The notes beneath the pieces were generated by a model that saw only the letters and a program-made list of their open reading frames with translations, was not told the DNA's origin and ran no database searches. 64,000 bases of DNA from Actinomycetaceae bacterium (GTDB taxonomy: Bacteria; Actinomycetota; Actinomycetes; Actinomycetales; Actinomycetaceae), in NCBI GenBank assembly GCA_030532245.1, contig JAUNLN010000008.1:1-64000 (forward strand), read 5' to 3'. Below, one piece after another: positions 7,650 through 16,861 of this stretch. A program made the position numbers and the translations under genes. How positions within the stretch are numbered: position 1 is the stretch's first letter; each line of letters starts with the position of its first letter.

Positions 7650-8685
7650 ACGCGACATCGGCACCGACGACCCGCGCGTAAAAGTACGCCCAGGAAAAGG
7701 CTCCAGACCCCGAACCAAACGCCGCCCCACCTACGACGACGCGCCAACCGGGCGAGTAATTGCCGTTGACCGCGGGCGCTACCACCTCATCAGCGAAGAC
7801 GGAACGCGGCTCATGGCCGTGAAAGCGCGCGAAATCGGGCGAGGAGGAGTGGTCGTAGGCGACCGGGTTCGGCTGACCGGCGACCTCACTGGCCGTAAAG
7901 ATACGCTCGCCCGCATCGTGCAGGTGCTTGAGCGGGACAGCGAACTGACGCGCTCGGCCGAGGACTCGGACGCGAAGGGGCGGGAGAAAACCATAGTCGC
8001 AAACGCCGACATCATGGTGATTGTGGCTGCCATGACGAATCCGCCCGTGCGGCCCGGCTTCATCGACCGCTGCCTCGTTGCCGCATTCGACGCGGGACTC
8101 ACACCGCTCGTCTGCCTCACGAAAGCCGACCTTGGCGACCCGGACAACATCACCGAATTCACCGAATCGCTCGGCGTTGAAACCATCACCGTGTCGATGA
8201 TCGACGACCACCCCGCCAACGACGGGTACGCCGAAGTTTCGAAGAGGCTCGCCGGCCACACCTCCGTGCTCATCGGGCATTCTGGAGTTGGGAAGTCGAC
8301 GCTCATCAACGCGGTTATCCCGGATGCGGAGCGCTCCACCGGCCACGTGAACGAAGTGACCGGGCGCGGCCGGCACACTTCGACCTCCGTTGAGGCTCTC
8401 CCCCACCCGGAGGGCGGCTGGATCATCGACACGCCCGGTGTTCGCGGCTTCGGCCTCGCACACGTCGACCCCACAACCGTGATCGCTGCGTTCGATGAGA
8501 TTTGGGAAGTCACCGAGAACTGTCCGCGCGGCTGCGAGCACCTCGCCGACTCACCGCAGTGTGCGCTCGACGACTGGGTTCGCGAAGGCGGAGACGACCC
8601 CGAGTTTAGGAAAACCCGCACCGAGTCGATCCGCCGGCTCCTCACCTCCCTCAAGAGCGCGCAAGAAAACCCCTGGGAGAACTAA
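7642..8685 (+). CDS. rsgA: Ribosome small subunit-dependent GTPase A
   Basis: Circularly permuted GTPase that checks late 30S maturation. It has an N-terminal OB-fold with a basic extension (residues 1-30), then G4-like LTKADL preceding G1 GHSGVGKST at residues 212-220, G3 DTPG, and a C-terminal zinc region with Cys-Pro-Arg-Gly-Cys-Glu-His and a following Cys. The inverted G-motif order is diagnostic. 347 residues is normal. It starts 8 bases inside the end of aroA and is translated from the same message. GGAG lies just upstream of the ATG. Confidence 0.95.
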   Translation: MPRRDIGTDDPRVKVRPGKGSRPRTKRRPTYDDAPTGRVIAVDRGRYHLISEDGTRLMAVKAREIGRGGVVVGDRVRLTGDLTGRKDTLARIVQVLERDSELTRSAEDSDAKGREKTIVANADIMVIVAAMTNPPVRPGFIDRCLVAAFDAGLTPLVCLTKADLGDPDNITEFTESLGVETITVSMIDDHPANDGYAEVSKRLAGHTSVLIGHSGVGKSTLINAVIPDAERSTGHVNEVTGRGRHTSTSVEALPHPEGGWIIDTPGVRGFGLAHVDPTTVIAAFDEIWEVTENCPRGCEHLADSPQCALDDWVREGGDDPEFRKTRTESIRRLLTSLKSAQENPWEN

Positions 8686-8734
8686 GGCGCTGTTCAGCTT
8701 GCGGGAGCGGGCGGCGGCTCCTCCTTTATCGCGG

Positions 8735-8740
8735 TACCTT
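8735..8740 (+). promoter_or_regulatory. -10 element, leaderless hisN
   Basis: TACCTT lies 6 bases before the hisN ATG; there is no convincing Shine-Dalgarno, so this both suggests a leaderless transcript and helps fix the start. Confidence 0.5.
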
Positions 8741-8746
8741 TGGGGC

Positions 8747-9580
8747 ATGGATGCCACTACAAACACCAGCTCGAAAAGCGCGGATCTCGCGCTCGCGCAC
8801 GCCCTAGCCGACTTCGCGGACCGCGTCACGATGTCGCGTTTCCGCTCCCCCGACCTGCAGGTTGCCACGAAAGACAACCTAACGCCCGTCACTGACGCGG
8901 ACAGGGCTGCTGAGGCTGCGATACGCGAAGAGCTTGCCGTGCGCCGCCCGGACGATTCGGTTTACGGCGAGGAGATGGGGACGACGGGCGACTCCTCACG
9001 CATGTGGATAATCGACCCGATCGACGGCACCAAAAACTTCCTAAGGGGCGTGCCCGTGTGGGCGACGCTGATTGCGCTGGTGGAGGACGGCGAGGTGACC
9101 GTCGGAGTCGTGTCGGCGCCCGCACTTTCGAGGCGCTGGTGGGCGGCAACCAGCGTTGGCGCTTACAGTTCAGGTTTGCCGCAGCAGGCTGGTAGCGGCT
9201 TTGATTATGAGGAAAGCGGCGAGCGGATCCACGTGTCGAATATCGACAAGCTGGCGGATGCTTCGCTCTCCTACTCATCCTTGACGGGTTGGAAGGAGCG
9301 CGGCCGGCTACCGCAGTTCTTGGAGCTAACCGAGAAAGTGTGGCGAACGCGCGCTTACGGCGACTTCTGGTCTTACATGATGGTCGCCGAAGGCATCGTT
9401 GATCTTGCCGCCGAACCCGAACTTGAAACCTACGACATGGCCGCGCTCGTGCCGATCGTAGTGGAAGCGGGCGGACGGTTTACCTCTCTCGCGGGTGCGC
9501 CCGGGCCTTGGGGTGAAAACGCGATCGCCTCAAACGGGCTCTTGCACGACGACGTTCTGGCTCTACTGGACTGGGAGTAG
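8747..9580 (+). CDS. hisN: Inositol-monophosphatase-family phosphatase, probably histidinol-phosphatase
   Basis: A 277-residue Mg-dependent, lithium-sensitive phosphatase fold enzyme. Metal-binding residues are visible in GEEMG (Glu) and DPIDGTKNF (two Asp), and in YGDFWSYMMVAEG...YDMAALVPIVVEAGG near the C-terminus. In actinobacteria this subfamily, next to aroA-rsgA, removes phosphate from histidinol phosphate. An inositol-phosphatase role cannot be excluded by sequence reading. The frame is open further upstream into rsgA, but the ATG at 8747 is chosen because homologues start there and a -10 hexamer sits 6 bases away. Confidence 0.87.
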   Translation: MDATTNTSSKSADLALAHALADFADRVTMSRFRSPDLQVATKDNLTPVTDADRAAEAAIREELAVRRPDDSVYGEEMGTTGDSSRMWIIDPIDGTKNFLRGVPVWATLIALVEDGEVTVGVVSAPALSRRWWAATSVGAYSSGLPQQAGSGFDYEESGERIHVSNIDKLADASLSYSSLTGWKERGRLPQFLELTEKVWRTRAYGDFWSYMMVAEGIVDLAAEPELETYDMAALVPIVVEAGGRFTSLAGAPGPWGENAIASNGLLHDDVLALLDWE

Positions 9581-9730
9581 GTTCTTAGCGCTGAAGTTGC
9601 CGGGGCACGGCTCTTAGCGGCAGGACTGCGGCGGCTCACTGCGCAAGCATTGAGAGCTCGCGAGCGCACTCTTTGGTGCTCTCACGCCGGAGAATTATTT
9701 GAGTTTTCGCCGTGATGCCAAGCAAAGGTG

Positions 9731-9770
9731 CGGGTGGGTGGCGGGTGGTTCAAAATGTTTGTCCCACCCG
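9731..9770 (+). repeat. Inverted repeat before sbcD
   Basis: CGGGTGGG (9731-9738) and CCCACCCG (9763-9770) are perfect complements, with a third half-site copy CGGGTGG at 9742-9748. It lies just upstream of the sbcD -10, has no U-tract, and may be an operator or a chance hairpin. The rest of the 207-base gap after hisN holds only a weaker 7-base inverted repeat (9651-9657/9678-9684). Confidence 0.35.
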
Positions 9771-9775
9771 TTAGC

Positions 9776-9781
9776 TAACCT
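9776..9781 (+). promoter_or_regulatory. -10 element, leaderless sbcD
   Basis: TAACCT followed by exactly 6 bases and the sbcD ATG, with no properly spaced ribosome binding site. Confidence 0.5.
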
Positions 9782-9787
9782 GTAGGC

Positions 9788-10975
9788 ATGAAGTTAATCC
9801 ACACTGCAGACTGGCATTTGGGCAAGACGCTACACAAGCTATCGCTCGAAGATTTTCAGGCGTCCTTCCTCGACCACCTGTTTGAGCTGACGCGCGCCGA
9901 GCAACCCGACGCGATCCTGCTTGCCGGCGACGTGTACGACCGGGCGATTCCTCCTACGACGTCGATACACCTGCTTGAAGACACGCTGCAGAGATTAACT
10001 GAGCTCACCCGAGTCGTCGTGATCCCAGGAAACCACGATTCCGCGCCGCGCCTCGGCTTCGGCTCCAAGCTCTTCACTGAACGACTACGCATAGTCAGCG
10101 AAACCACCGCTGTTGGCAAGCCCGTCGTGATCGCAAGTGGAGACGAGGTCGTGAACGTGTACCCCGTCCCCTACCTCGAACCCGACATTGCGCGGATAAC
10201 TCTTGCAGACGAGGTGGACGACGAGGGCGTGCTGACGAGCCTTGCAAGGTCGCATCAAGCGGTTATGGAGGCGGCTTTGCGGCGTATTGACGCCGACCTT
10301 GCCGTGCGCGAAGGCGCTGGTATTGCAATGATTCACGCGTTCATCGCTGGCTCGGCAACGAGCGACTCCGAGCGCGATATCTCGGTAGGCGGCTCGCAGT
10401 CGATTAACCCGTCGGTGTTTCAGGCTTTGGGCGCTGAAACGCGTGCTTCGCGCGGCCTCAGCTACGTTGCTGCCGGACACCTGCACCGCCCGCAGCAGTT
10501 CGAAACGGGCGGGCCAATCGTGCGCTACTCCGGCTCTCCCCTGCCGTTCTCCTTCTCGGAGGCGAGCGACAAAAAGTCGACGACAATCGTGAATATTGAA
10601 GGCACGCGAGTTGAACTGGAGCAAGTTCCGGTTCCGCAACCGTACTCCCTGCATCAAGTGCGCGGCACGATCGAACAACTGACGAGTGACGTGCCCGAGT
10701 GGGCGACGACAGGCTTCGCGCACGTCGAAGTCACCGACCTGACAAGACCCGAACACCTCCACGAGCGAATCAAAGCGCACTACCCGAACGCTCTACTCAT
10801 CCGCCACACGCCACCCGCCTCAAAGATTGAGGCAGTGACTCCTTCCGTTGAAAAGAAGAGCCCGGAGGAGCTTTCGTTAGAGTTCTTCGAACTCGCCCTC
10901 GGCCGCGGCGTGGACGCGCGAGAAGCCGAAATCATTGAACAAGCCTGGGCAACGGTACTGCAGGAGGCAAAGTAA
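9788..10975 (+). CDS. sbcD: Exonuclease SbcCD, nuclease subunit D
   Basis: Mre11-type nuclease of 395 residues that with SbcC cuts hairpins and blocked DNA ends. Phosphoesterase motifs appear in order: HTADWHLGK (residues 5-13, metal Asp and His), LAGDVYDR, PGNHDSAPR and the C-terminal GHLHRPQ. The C-terminal third is the capping and SbcC-binding region. The last base of its TAA is the first base of the sbcC ATG, so the subunits are translationally coupled for stoichiometric assembly. Confidence 0.96.
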   Translation: MKLIHTADWHLGKTLHKLSLEDFQASFLDHLFELTRAEQPDAILLAGDVYDRAIPPTTSIHLLEDTLQRLTELTRVVVIPGNHDSAPRLGFGSKLFTERLRIVSETTAVGKPVVIASGDEVVNVYPVPYLEPDIARITLADEVDDEGVLTSLARSHQAVMEAALRRIDADLAVREGAGIAMIHAFIAGSATSDSERDISVGGSQSINPSVFQALGAETRASRGLSYVAAGHLHRPQQFETGGPIVRYSGSPLPFSFSEASDKKSTTIVNIEGTRVELEQVPVPQPYSLHQVRGTIEQLTSDVPEWATTGFAHVEVTDLTRPEHLHERIKAHYPNALLIRHTPPASKIEAVTPSVEKKSPEELSLEFFELALGRGVDAREAEIIEQAWATVLQEAK

Positions 10976-13900
10976 TGCGCATCCTTACACTCGAGTTTCA
11001 AGCACTCGGCCCCTTCGCCGGCCACCACAAAATCGACTTCACCAAGTTCGAACCCTCCGGCCTCTACCTGCTGCGAGGGCAAACAGGCGCGGGCAAATCG
11101 ACGATCATCGACGCAATCACGTTCGCGCTCTACGGCGAAGTTGCGGGCGGCAACACCTCCACGAAAGACAGGCTCCGCTCCAACTTCGCAGACCGCAACA
11201 CCGACACGTTCGTTCGGCTCCGCTTCGAAACCTCCCACGGAGCCTTCGAAGTAACGAGACGCCCCGCCTACGTGAAAGAAGGCAACAAGACCGCAACCGC
11301 CGCGAGCGCGACCCTCATCAAACTCGGTGCAGAGTTCAACGCGCTCGAGGACGCCTTTGCGGGCGGTGGTGACGAGGTTGCCACGCGCGCTTCTACCGTG
11401 ACTTCCGAAGTTACGCGCGTAGTGGGGCTTGGCCTCAGCCAATTCCTGCAAACCGTCGTGCTCCCCCAAGGTAAGTTCGCGAGCTTCATTCACTCCAGCC
11501 CGTCCGAGCGTAAAGACGTGCTCGAAGACATTTTCGGCACCCAGCACTTCCGGCGCTTCATCGAAGTGCTCAGTGAACAGGCCAAGCAGTCGCGCAGGGA
11601 CTTCGACCAGCAGCGCAATAGGGTTAGCGCGCAGGCGCTCGAAATGTCCGACGAGATAGGTGAGGCTGTTGATGCCGCCCTCTACGAGGAGGCGCTCGGC
11701 AAAGCCGTTTCCGCACGCTCACTCCTTGCAGATTCGCTGAGGTTGCAGGAGCAGGGCCTGTTTGAGGCTTCCGCGAACCTGCGCGAAATCGAAACCACTG
11801 AGGCCGAACGCCAGCGCGTTGCCGCCGCAACCACCAAGTGGCGGGAGGCGAGTGAAAAGCTCGCTACGCTTCGAGACAGCGCAGGCGAACACGAGGCCGA
11901 CTCCTCACGCCTCGAGCTGGCGCGCGAAGCCCGCGCGATCAAGGCGGAGATTCAAGCGCAAGAACGAGCAACCCAGATGGTCGAAACAGCCTCTGAGGCA
12001 CTTGAGACTGCCGCAGGTGAGCTAGACGCAGATTCCGACCTAGTAGAGATAAGCGACACGGCGAGTGAAGAAGTTGTCGGTGACCCAAGCAACGTGGCCG
12101 GCCTGGACATCTTGGCAGCCTCGCAGGTAGCGACTGATCCCGCTGTTATCACGACGCGACTAGAGGAGCTCACCCGCGAACTCGCACACATCGAACAGGC
12201 GACCAAGGATGACCTCCAAATAAGGCAGTACCGCGAGCAAATCGAGGCACTCAAACAGGAAGTCGCCCAGCTAGCCGCATTCATCTCCGACAACGAAGCG
12301 ACCGTCGCACAGTTCGAGCAAGCCGAAAAGCCCTTCGAAGCAAGCATCACCGCCCTAGAAGAGCGCGGAGCCAAATACCCCGAACTCCTCGAAGAAAAAA
12401 GTGCCCTACGCGCGCGCCTCAACGCCGCACAAAAAGCAGACGACCTGCGGAACAAACTCCTCCAAGAATCCGAAAACATCGGCATCAAAGTTCGCGAACT
12501 CCAAGAAGCAAAACAAGCAGCCACCGAGATCGCGGCCAAATGGATCAACAACTCAGCCATCGAACTTGCAGCCCGCCTAGTCGAAGGCGAAGCCTGCATA
12601 GTCTGCGGATCGACCGACCACCCGTCCCCATACGAAGGCTCCCCCACCGACGTGCTGCGCAGCGAAGTCGACGAAGCACGCGGAAAAGCAGACCGAATTG
12701 AACTAGAACTCGACGCCGTCAAAGAAAGACACGCCGGCCTCGTCGAAGACATCAAAACACAAAACGCTCTTGCAAAGGCAGACACAGCGTCCCTCACGAT
12801 CGCACTCGACGAGGCAACGAGAAGCGCGGATGCGGCTCTCACCGCGCTGAACCAAGCCAAAGCTGAACGCAAAAACCTCGACGAAGCCCGCCAAGCCATC
12901 GAACAAATCAAGACCAACATCGCGGCAAGCAGTTCACAGCGGGCAGTCAAACTCCAAGATATTGCCCACAAAAACACCGAAATTGAGCGCCTACAAGCAA
13001 GTGTCGAAACCGCTCGGGCAGGCTTCAACACCGTCAGTGAACGCAAAACCAGCCTCGAAGAACGCCGCGAAAAAGTGCGCGCCTTCGAATCGGCACTGCG
13101 CGCCCTCAGCGAAGCAAAACAGCGCCTCAACGACGCGTCAAACGCGCTTTCCAGCTCCCTTAAAGCCAGCAAGTTCGAGACAGTCGACGCCGCAAACGCC
13201 TCACTCCTCAGCGCTGGCGACCTCGCCGCCTTGGAGCGCAAAGTCAACGACTACAAGCTGGCATACAAGCTCGCTGAAGAAGCCGTAGCCGCCTCCCAAG
13301 CAACCGGACTCGTGCACGGAACCTACCCCGCGCCCCTCACAGGTGCGATCGCGGCGCTACGACGCGCGAAAGACGAAGCGAACCACGCGTTCGCGCGTGC
13401 AGAAGCCGACCTCACCGCGTACGACCGCAAAATCGCGCAACTTCGAGCCGGAGTGGAACTACTGCAAAACCTGCAGAAAGAATCCGGGCCAATAAGGCGC
13501 CTCGCCGAACTCGCGCAGGGAGCACGCCTCGAAGACGGCACCCCCATCCCCTTCGACACGTGGGTGATCATGCGCCAATTCGAACGAGTCCTCGAAGCCG
13601 CGAACCCCTACCTGGAGCGATTCTCAAACGGCCGCTACCAGCTACGCCGAGTAAACCTCGACGCCTCCAAACGACGACAGCAAGCAGGCCTCGGCCTCTC
13701 CATCGTCGACCTCGACACCGACTCCGAACGAGCACCCGCCTCACTCTCCGGCGGTGAAACCTTCTACTCCTCCCTCGCCCTCGCGCTGGGACTCGTGGAA
13801 GTCATCTCCTCCGAAGCAGGCGGCCTCGACCTCAAATCCATGATCATCGACGAAGGCTTCGGCTCCCTCGACCAAGAAGCCCTCGACAAAGTCATGCTCG

Positions 13901-14043
13901 GCCTACAACGACTCAAAGACTCCGGGCGAACCGTCGGCGTAGTCTCACACGTCGCCGAAATGCAACAACGCATCAGCGACGGCATCACCGTAAAAGAAGC
14001 CCCGCGCGGCTCCACGCTCACAGTACACGCGGGCGAGAACTAG
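10975..14043 (+). CDS. sbcC: Exonuclease SbcCD, SMC-like ATPase subunit C
   Basis: Rad50-type ATPase of 1022 residues. The N-terminal lobe has Walker A GQTGAGKST and the Q-loop region; two long Ala/Glu/Gln/Lys-rich coiled coils follow, separated by a zinc hook CIVC (Cys541 and Cys544) that dimerises two molecules. The C-terminal lobe has the signature SGGETFYSSLALAL and Walker B MIIDEGFGSLD. It gates and tethers the SbcD nuclease. Length is typical. The next gene is convergent, with about 100 bases between and no clear terminator. Confidence 0.96.
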   Translation: MRILTLEFQALGPFAGHHKIDFTKFEPSGLYLLRGQTGAGKSTIIDAITFALYGEVAGGNTSTKDRLRSNFADRNTDTFVRLRFETSHGAFEVTRRPAYVKEGNKTATAASATLIKLGAEFNALEDAFAGGGDEVATRASTVTSEVTRVVGLGLSQFLQTVVLPQGKFASFIHSSPSERKDVLEDIFGTQHFRRFIEVLSEQAKQSRRDFDQQRNRVSAQALEMSDEIGEAVDAALYEEALGKAVSARSLLADSLRLQEQGLFEASANLREIETTEAERQRVAAATTKWREASEKLATLRDSAGEHEADSSRLELAREARAIKAEIQAQERATQMVETASEALETAAGELDADSDLVEISDTASEEVVGDPSNVAGLDILAASQVATDPAVITTRLEELTRELAHIEQATKDDLQIRQYREQIEALKQEVAQLAAFISDNEATVAQFEQAEKPFEASITALEERGAKYPELLEEKSALRARLNAAQKADDLRNKLLQESENIGIKVRELQEAKQAATEIAAKWINNSAIELAARLVEGEACIVCGSTDHPSPYEGSPTDVLRSEVDEARGKADRIELELDAVKERHAGLVEDIKTQNALAKADTASLTIALDEATRSADAALTALNQAKAERKNLDEARQAIEQIKTNIAASSSQRAVKLQDIAHKNTEIERLQASVETARAGFNTVSERKTSLEERREKVRAFESALRALSEAKQRLNDASNALSSSLKASKFETVDAANASLLSAGDLAALERKVNDYKLAYKLAEEAVAASQATGLVHGTYPAPLTGAIAALRRAKDEANHAFARAEADLTAYDRKIAQLRAGVELLQNLQKESGPIRRLAELAQGARLEDGTPIPFDTWVIMRQFERVLEAANPYLERFSNGRYQLRRVNLDASKRRQQAGLGLSIVDLDTDSERAPASLSGGETFYSSLALALGLVEVISSEAGGLDLKSMIIDEGFGSLDQEALDKVMLGLQRLKDSGRTVGVVSHVAEMQQRISDGITVKEAPRGSTLTVHAGEN

Positions 14044-14145
14044 AAAATGGCAAAACAAATACAAGAAAGGGTGCGGAGACGAAAACTTGAGTAAACAGTG
14101 GACGCTACCGACCAAGTGCGGCTCGCCTAGACCCGCTAGTAAGAG

Positions 14146-14550
14146 TTAGCCCTTCGAGAACTCGGCGCACAAATCGCTGCGCTCAAGGGCATCAAACCAC
14201 TCCAGCGGCAACTCTAAAAGCTCATCCAACGCGGCATCCGCCTCATCCTGAGTCTCAGCTTCTACCGCGGCACGCACAAACCCCTCAGCCTCAACCCCAT
14301 CAACCAAAATCGCCTGCACATGCGCCCAATCAACCACGTCACCCTCAAGCGCCACAACAACCCTGCGCTGCACCGGCTCACCCAAATCACGCACCAACTC
14401 AAGCGAAATCAACGACGCACGAGCCGACGCCTCATACTCAAACCACTCCCGCTCCTCAGCAGACGACCCCACCTGCGAAGGCACAACAACCTCCCGCACA
14501 GGCAAATCGCCACACAACTCAGAAGCAACCACAGGTAAAAACGCGCGCAT
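14146..14550 (-). CDS. DUF6912-like hypothetical protein
   Basis: A 134-residue acidic protein of unknown function. The pattern (short N-terminal MRAFLPV strand, WFEYEASARASL, RRVVVALEGDVVDW, EADAALDELLELPLEWFD) resembles a small actinobacterial family annotated as DUF6912; I assign this from memory and with moderate certainty. It is the third gene of an apparent SAF/CpaE-like operon, 26 bases after the ATPase gene. A TACACT hexamer 7 bases before the ATG could also give a separate leaderless transcript. Confidence 0.65.
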   Translation of the reverse strand: MRAFLPVVASELCGDLPVREVVVPSQVGSSAEEREWFEYEASARASLISLELVRDLGEPVQRRVVVALEGDVVDWAHVQAILVDGVEAEGFVRAAVEAETQDEADAALDELLELPLEWFDALERSDLCAEFSKG

Positions 14551-14576
14551 ACAAAAAAGTGTAAGCCAGCAAACAC

Positions 14577-15833
14577 CTATTTTCGACCAAACAAACCGCG
14601 CCTAGCCCGCTTCTTCGCTCTCCGCCTACTGGGGCGCGGCGCAGACTCCTCACCCACAATCAAACTCGCAACAAGACGAATCCCATCCGCAAACTTCGAC
14701 TCACCAAGCGCAAACACCGAAGTCGCCGACAACAACGCCCTATCAACCTCCACACAATCCTCAACCACAACGCGAGGAGTCGAAGGCGCAACCGAAGCCA
14801 ACACCGCATCAATCGGCCGCTGAATCGAACCACCCGTCGCCGCCGACCGAACCCGATTCACCACCAACAAATCCGGACGAAACCCACTCTCCTCCGCCTC
14901 AAACAACGTATGAGTAAGCCGCGTCAAACCCACCGCATCACCACGCGCCACAACCACCAGCGCGTCCGCATCCTCCAAAATCCCACGATTCACATCCTGC
15001 GGAGTCGGCACAAACGTCAGCTGCGACGGATCATCCTCCGAAAGCCCATCCGACAAATCCACCACCACATCACCAAGACGACGAAGCTCGCGAAGCACAT
15101 CCGCAATCGCCTCAGTACGAAGCTGACGCCACCTATCCGCCCGCGTCAAGCCCGACAGCAAATGAAAACGCTCATCCACAAAAATGCGCGCCTCATCCAA
15201 CGACGCGCGCGTCAGCTCACCCTGATTACGCAAATTCGACGCCTCAAGCAAACCCGACTCCGGCGCATCAAACCCCAACATAAACGCAAGCGCAGGAGCA
15301 TGCGCATCCGCATCCACAAGCGTCACCTCACGGCCAGCAAGCGCCAACGCGTGCGCAAGGTTCAACGCAACCGTTGAACGACCAGGCGCCCCCGACGTAC
15401 CCCAAACCGCGATAATCCGCCCCTCATAGTCGTCAGCATCCTCACCAACCAGCGCCGGCGTGAAAACCTGAGCCTCCTCACCAAGCATCCAATTCTGAAT
15501 ACCCATCGTGAGAGTGTCTGCCACAAACTCGGCGCTCGAAGCATCCGTGCGAGCGTCCTCACCAATCGACACCGCAGTAATCGGGTCGTCCACCACCAGT
15601 AGCACGAACACGCCCGCCTCATGGAACTCGTCAATCACCGACTGATCAAGCCCCGGCGCGCCACCCTGCGCGATCACCACCGAGCCGATACCCGCGCGAA
15701 CACACGCCTTCGTCTCCGCCAAATCCGCGCACCTACGCTGCACCGAAAACTTCGCCGACTGCGCGTTCAGCTCGCGAATAACCTCAGTCTCAAACGGCTC
15801 CTCAAGCCAAACAATTACACCCTTTGCGCTCAT
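14577..15833 (-). CDS. CpaE/TadZ-like P-loop ATPase
   Basis: A 418-residue MinD/ParA-superfamily protein. Residues about 1-130 resemble a degenerate receiver-like domain as in CpaE/TadZ. A deviant Walker A follows, GTSGAPGRSTVALNLA, then VTLVDADAHAPALAFMLGF and a Walker B-like VVVDLSDG. The C-terminus is a basic tail. In Tad pilus systems CpaE-like proteins localise the machinery, but no other pilus genes are nearby. The start ATG at 15833 begins 1 base after the stop of the SAF gene, so the two are coupled; an earlier in-frame start would overlap that gene. Confidence 0.82.
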   Translation of the reverse strand: MSAKGVIVWLEEPFETEVIRELNAQSAKFSVQRRCADLAETKACVRAGIGSVVIAQGGAPGLDQSVIDEFHEAGVFVLLVVDDPITAVSIGEDARTDASSAEFVADTLTMGIQNWMLGEEAQVFTPALVGEDADDYEGRIIAVWGTSGAPGRSTVALNLAHALALAGREVTLVDADAHAPALAFMLGFDAPESGLLEASNLRNQGELTRASLDEARIFVDERFHLLSGLTRADRWRQLRTEAIADVLRELRRLGDVVVDLSDGLSEDDPSQLTFVPTPQDVNRGILEDADALVVVARGDAVGLTRLTHTLFEAEESGFRPDLLVVNRVRSAATGGSIQRPIDAVLASVAPSTPRVVVEDCVEVDRALLSATSVFALGESKFADGIRLVASLIVGEESAPRPSRRRAKKRARRGLFGRK

Positions 15834-15834
15834 G

Positions 15835-16449
15835 TCAGCCTGCCGGAACCACAACTAGCGTGCTCGCCGAACCCGTAGCCGCAAGAACACGCGCCAAATC
15901 CGCCTCCGTCACCGAAATCTCAACACTCTGCGCGCGATTCACAAGCGTCGTGTCCGGCTCCGAAATCTTCAAAATCACCGCCGAAGACGCGATCAGCTCC
16001 GGCTCAGACTTATCCTTTTGCAAAACCTGGGGCGCATCCGTAGCCCACACCTCCACCTGCGAACCAATCGCCACCGATGAGGGGATACGCGTCGCCACAT
16101 TAATCACCACTTGACGGCGATCCTGCAACGCCTCCGTAGTAACCGCCTCGCGAGGAAGCAACTCGCCAGCACCAAGCGTGCGAGACGCGAGCGCGCCCTC
16201 AGGGAGCGCACCAACCTCAAGGTAAGCATCCGAACCCGTTCTGGCAGAAACAATCACCAAAGAATCAGCAGTAATCGGCTGCCCCTCCGCGATCGGCACT
16301 TTCAACTGGTAGACATCCTCACCCGCACTCGCGCGCTGCACCAACCAAGTGGTTGCAAGAATCGACAGCACAATGAGCGAAATCCCGAGGATAAAACGCG
16401 GGTCTTTAAACACGTTTGAGCGGCGAGCCCTAGGTAAAGCTTTAGACAC
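15835..16449 (-). CDS. SAF-domain membrane protein (CpaB/RcpC-like)
   Basis: A 204-residue protein with one N-terminal transmembrane helix (about residues 18-40) and a SAF domain right after it (VPIAEGQPITADSLVIV, then GALASRTLGAGELLPREAV), the arrangement of CpaB/RcpC periplasmic pilus proteins and of other SAF proteins. The start is uncertain: an ATG at 16494 adds 15 residues, but GTG at 16449 has a CATTAT hexamer exactly 6 bases upstream and gives a conventional basic N-terminus. First gene of the operon with the CpaE-like ATPase; divergent from the small HTH gene. Confidence 0.75.
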   Translation of the reverse strand: MSKALPRARRSNVFKDPRFILGISLIVLSILATTWLVQRASAGEDVYQLKVPIAEGQPITADSLVIVSARTGSDAYLEVGALPEGALASRTLGAGELLPREAVTTEALQDRRQVVINVATRIPSSVAIGSQVEVWATDAPQVLQKDKSEPELIASSAVILKISEPDTTLVNRAQSVEISVTEADLARVLAATGSASTLVVVPAG

Positions 16450-16601
16450 GCCCTCATAATGCAAGAAAAGCGAAACACCGTGCACGCTTTCCACAGAACC
16501 ATCTCAAAAAATGTGGCGACAGCGCCCTAGCACGCACAAAAATGATAGTTATCCACAATTGTTTTCAAGGACTGTTATGTACTGACGCGAAGTGAGACAA
16601 T

Positions 16602-16817
16602 ATGAGCATGAATCAGAGATTCTTAACCATTGCAGACGTTGCTGAGACACTCAACCTGTCTCAGTCCGCAACGCGAGCCCTACTCTCCTCGGGCGAACTG
16701 CCCGCAATCCAAGTGGGTGGCAAACGCACTTGGCGAATCGAAGCCACCGAGCTTGAAAAATACATCGAACGCCAATACCAGCTCACCCGAGAACGCATTC
16801 AAGCAGGCAAAGCCTAA
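16602..16817 (+). CDS. Excisionase-family helix-turn-helix DNA-binding protein
   Basis: A 71-residue protein that is almost entirely one winged HTH of the excisionase/MerR-like type: LTIADVAETLNLSQSATRALLSSGELPAIQVGGKRTWRIEATELEKYI. Such proteins (BldC-like in fold) bind DNA as regulators, often cooperatively. It diverges from the SAF operon across about 150 bases, so it may control that operon. The ATG at 16608 is an alternative start six bases on. No phage or integrase genes are nearby, so a regulatory role is more likely than recombination. Confidence 0.8.
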   Translation: MSMNQRFLTIADVAETLNLSQSATRALLSSGELPAIQVGGKRTWRIEATELEKYIERQYQLTRERIQAGKA

Positions 16818-16861
16818 CGCCCGCCGCAAATCCACCAACCTCGTTTCACCAGTAGGCACCC

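Noticed and set aside
11952..13247. 431-codon minus-strand frame in sbcC
   Set aside because: Ser/Arg/Ala-rich mirror of the coiled-coil codons; no domain recognised.
14146..16449. Tad pilus locus
   Set aside because: Only CpaB- and CpaE-like genes are present; secretin, CpaF, TadB/C and pilin genes are missing from the surrounding 15 kb.
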